NCBI GenBank assembly: GCA_022827165.1
Contig: JAJDTN010000064.1
Coordinates: 1-6,398, forward strand
DNA length: 6,398 bases
Source: Candidatus Latescibacterota bacterium
Lineage (GTDB): Bacteria; Latescibacterota; UBA2968; UBA8231
Direction of reading: 5' to 3'
The translations under genes were made by a program, and so were the position numbers. Shown here piece after piece: positions 5,815-6,398 of this stretch (its first letter is position 1; each line of letters opens with the position of its first letter). Below the pieces are notes generated by a model. It did not search any database, was not told where the DNA came from, and saw only the letters and a list, made by a program, of their open reading frames with translations.

Positions 5815-5829
5815 CTCCCGAATTGTCAG
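5799..5829 (-). promoter_or_regulatory. Weak promoter candidate for the transglutaminase-like/methyltransferase operon
   Basis: On the minus strand CTGACA (5824-5829, 5 of 6 to the -35 consensus, overlapping the hisA stop) is followed after 19 bp by AATTAT (5799-5804, 4 of 6 to the -10). TATCAT (5796-5801) is an alternative -10 with a 22-bp spacing. The spacings are longer than ideal. The -10 elements fall inside the inverted repeat, so a protein bound there would block transcription. Confidence 0.28.
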
Positions 5830-6398
5830 GGTTCCCGCGCCACCAGGTCCGCGTACCTCACCCCCGAACCCCCGAACAAGTCCAGGGCGCTGCCCACCGT
5901 GTAGTCCAGGCGGCCGCCGCCCAGCTCGGCGATGCGGTCCACGTCGGCCAGGGAGCGGACCCCGCCGGCGTAGGTGGTGGGCAGGGGGGAGGCTTCGGCC
6001 AGCAGGGCGATGAGGCGCTCGTCCACGCCCTCCTGCAGGCCCTCCACCTGGGTGGCGTGGACGAGGAACTCCGAGCAGTGCTCGGCCAGCCGCTCGAGTC
6101 CGTCCCGGGTGATCTCGAAGTCGGTGAGGCGCTGCCAGCGGTCGGCGGCGACGACGTAGCGGCCGTCCTCCAGGGGAGCGCAGCTGAGGTCGAGGACGAG
6201 GCGCTCGCGGCCGGCAGCCGCGCACAGCTCCTGCAGGGCGCCGGGCCGGAAGCTGCCGCCCTGGAAGACGAAGGAGGTGGCGATGACGGCGGCGGCTCCC
6301 CGGTCGAGCCAGTCGGCGGCGTTGCCGGGGTCGATGCCGCCGCCAACCTGCAGGCCGCCGGGGAAGGCGGCCAGGGCCTCGGCGGCGGCCGCCTCGTT
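5826..6398 (-). CDS. hisA: HisA-type ProFAR isomerase, eukaryote-like form (5' end outside window)
   Basis: The last 190 residues of a (beta/alpha)8-barrel phosphoribosylformimino-AICAR ribotide isomerase, which performs the Amadori rearrangement in the fourth step of histidine biosynthesis. The frame is open to the window edge at 6398, so roughly the first 70 residues, including the first catalytic Asp, are missing. Visible pieces, numbered from the edge, are 'GGLQVGGGIDPGNAADWL' (14-31), 'VIATSFVF' (38-45), the second catalytic Asp in 'RLVLDLSC' (D70), 'YVVAADRWQRLTDF' (81-94), 'EFLVHATQVEGLQEGVDE' (110-127), the phosphate-binding 'TYAGGVRSL' (142-150) and 'TVGSALDLFGGSGV' (167-180). The phrases 'VVAADRWQ', 'LVHATQVEGLQ' and 'ALDLFGG' match the yeast HIS6/plant HisA type rather than ordinary bacterial HisA. 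It ends 51 bp before the transglutaminase-like gene on the same strand. No other his gene is in view. Confidence 0.9.
   Translation of the reverse strand, partial: NEAAAAEALAAFPGGLQVGGGIDPGNAADWLDRGAAAVIATSFVFQGGSFRPGALQELCAAAGRERLVLDLSCAPLEDGRYVVAADRWQRLTDFEITRDGLERLAEHCSEFLVHATQVEGLQEGVDERLIALLAEASPLPTTYAGGVRSLADVDRIAELGGGRLDYTVGSALDLFGGSGVRYADLVAREP

Noticed and set aside
1..6398. CRISPR array, tRNA, insertion sequence or integrase
   Set aside because: No regularly spaced repeats, cloverleaf with a CCA-type end, transposase or recombinase sequence was seen on either strand.

Overview
The window is a high-GC bacterial segment with tightly packed genes. Nothing in it identifies a taxon. Two phytanoyl-CoA dioxygenase (PhyH) paralogues, a non-canonical Nramp-type transporter, a DUF433 protein and a HisA of the yeast/plant-like type would fit an uncultivated, PhyH-rich environmental lineage (Latescibacterota-, Poribacteria- or Planctomycetota-like). 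That is an inference from gene content. No tRNA, rRNA, CRISPR array, insertion sequence or integrase was seen.

Layout. (a) 81-1967 holds two convergent genes for PhyH-family Fe(II)/2-oxoglutarate oxygenases. Both keep the complete H-x-D...H metal triad and the 2-oxoglutarate arginine. A 111-bp gap with two GC-rich hairpins separates their 3' ends. (b) 1968-2290 is a divergent intergenic leader with a weak promoter candidate and a small low-complexity reading frame that has an unusually good Shine-Dalgarno. (c) 2291-3625 encodes an Nramp-fold membrane transporter whose TM1 and TM6 metal-binding motifs are both replaced. (d) 3632-4224 is a DUF433 / DUF5615 (PIN-like) toxin-antitoxin-type pair. 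The DUF433 gene is intact. The toxin-like gene is broken by two opposite single-base frameshifts and a stop codon. (e) 4188-5774, minus strand, is a two-gene operon: a transglutaminase-like protein followed by a class I SAM-dependent methyltransferase. (f) 5826-6398, minus strand, is the 3' two-thirds of a hisA gene of the type otherwise typical of eukaryotes.

How the genes may work together. The PhyH enzymes would hydroxylate unknown small molecules using Fe(II), O2 and 2-oxoglutarate. The transporter diverges from the second PhyH gene, so the two may share control, but its substrate cannot be taken to be Mn2+ or Fe2+. The transglutaminase-like/methyltransferase pair looks like a functional unit of unknown pathway. 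HisA is a housekeeping histidine-biosynthesis enzyme that appears unlinked to other his genes in the visible stretch. By eye, base composition from about 3630 to 5820 is less extremely GC-rich than the flanks, which would fit later arrival of the toxin-antitoxin remnant and the operon. The most unusual items are the motif-swapped Nramp protein, the decayed toxin beside an intact DUF433 gene, and the inverted repeat over the start of the transglutaminase-like gene.
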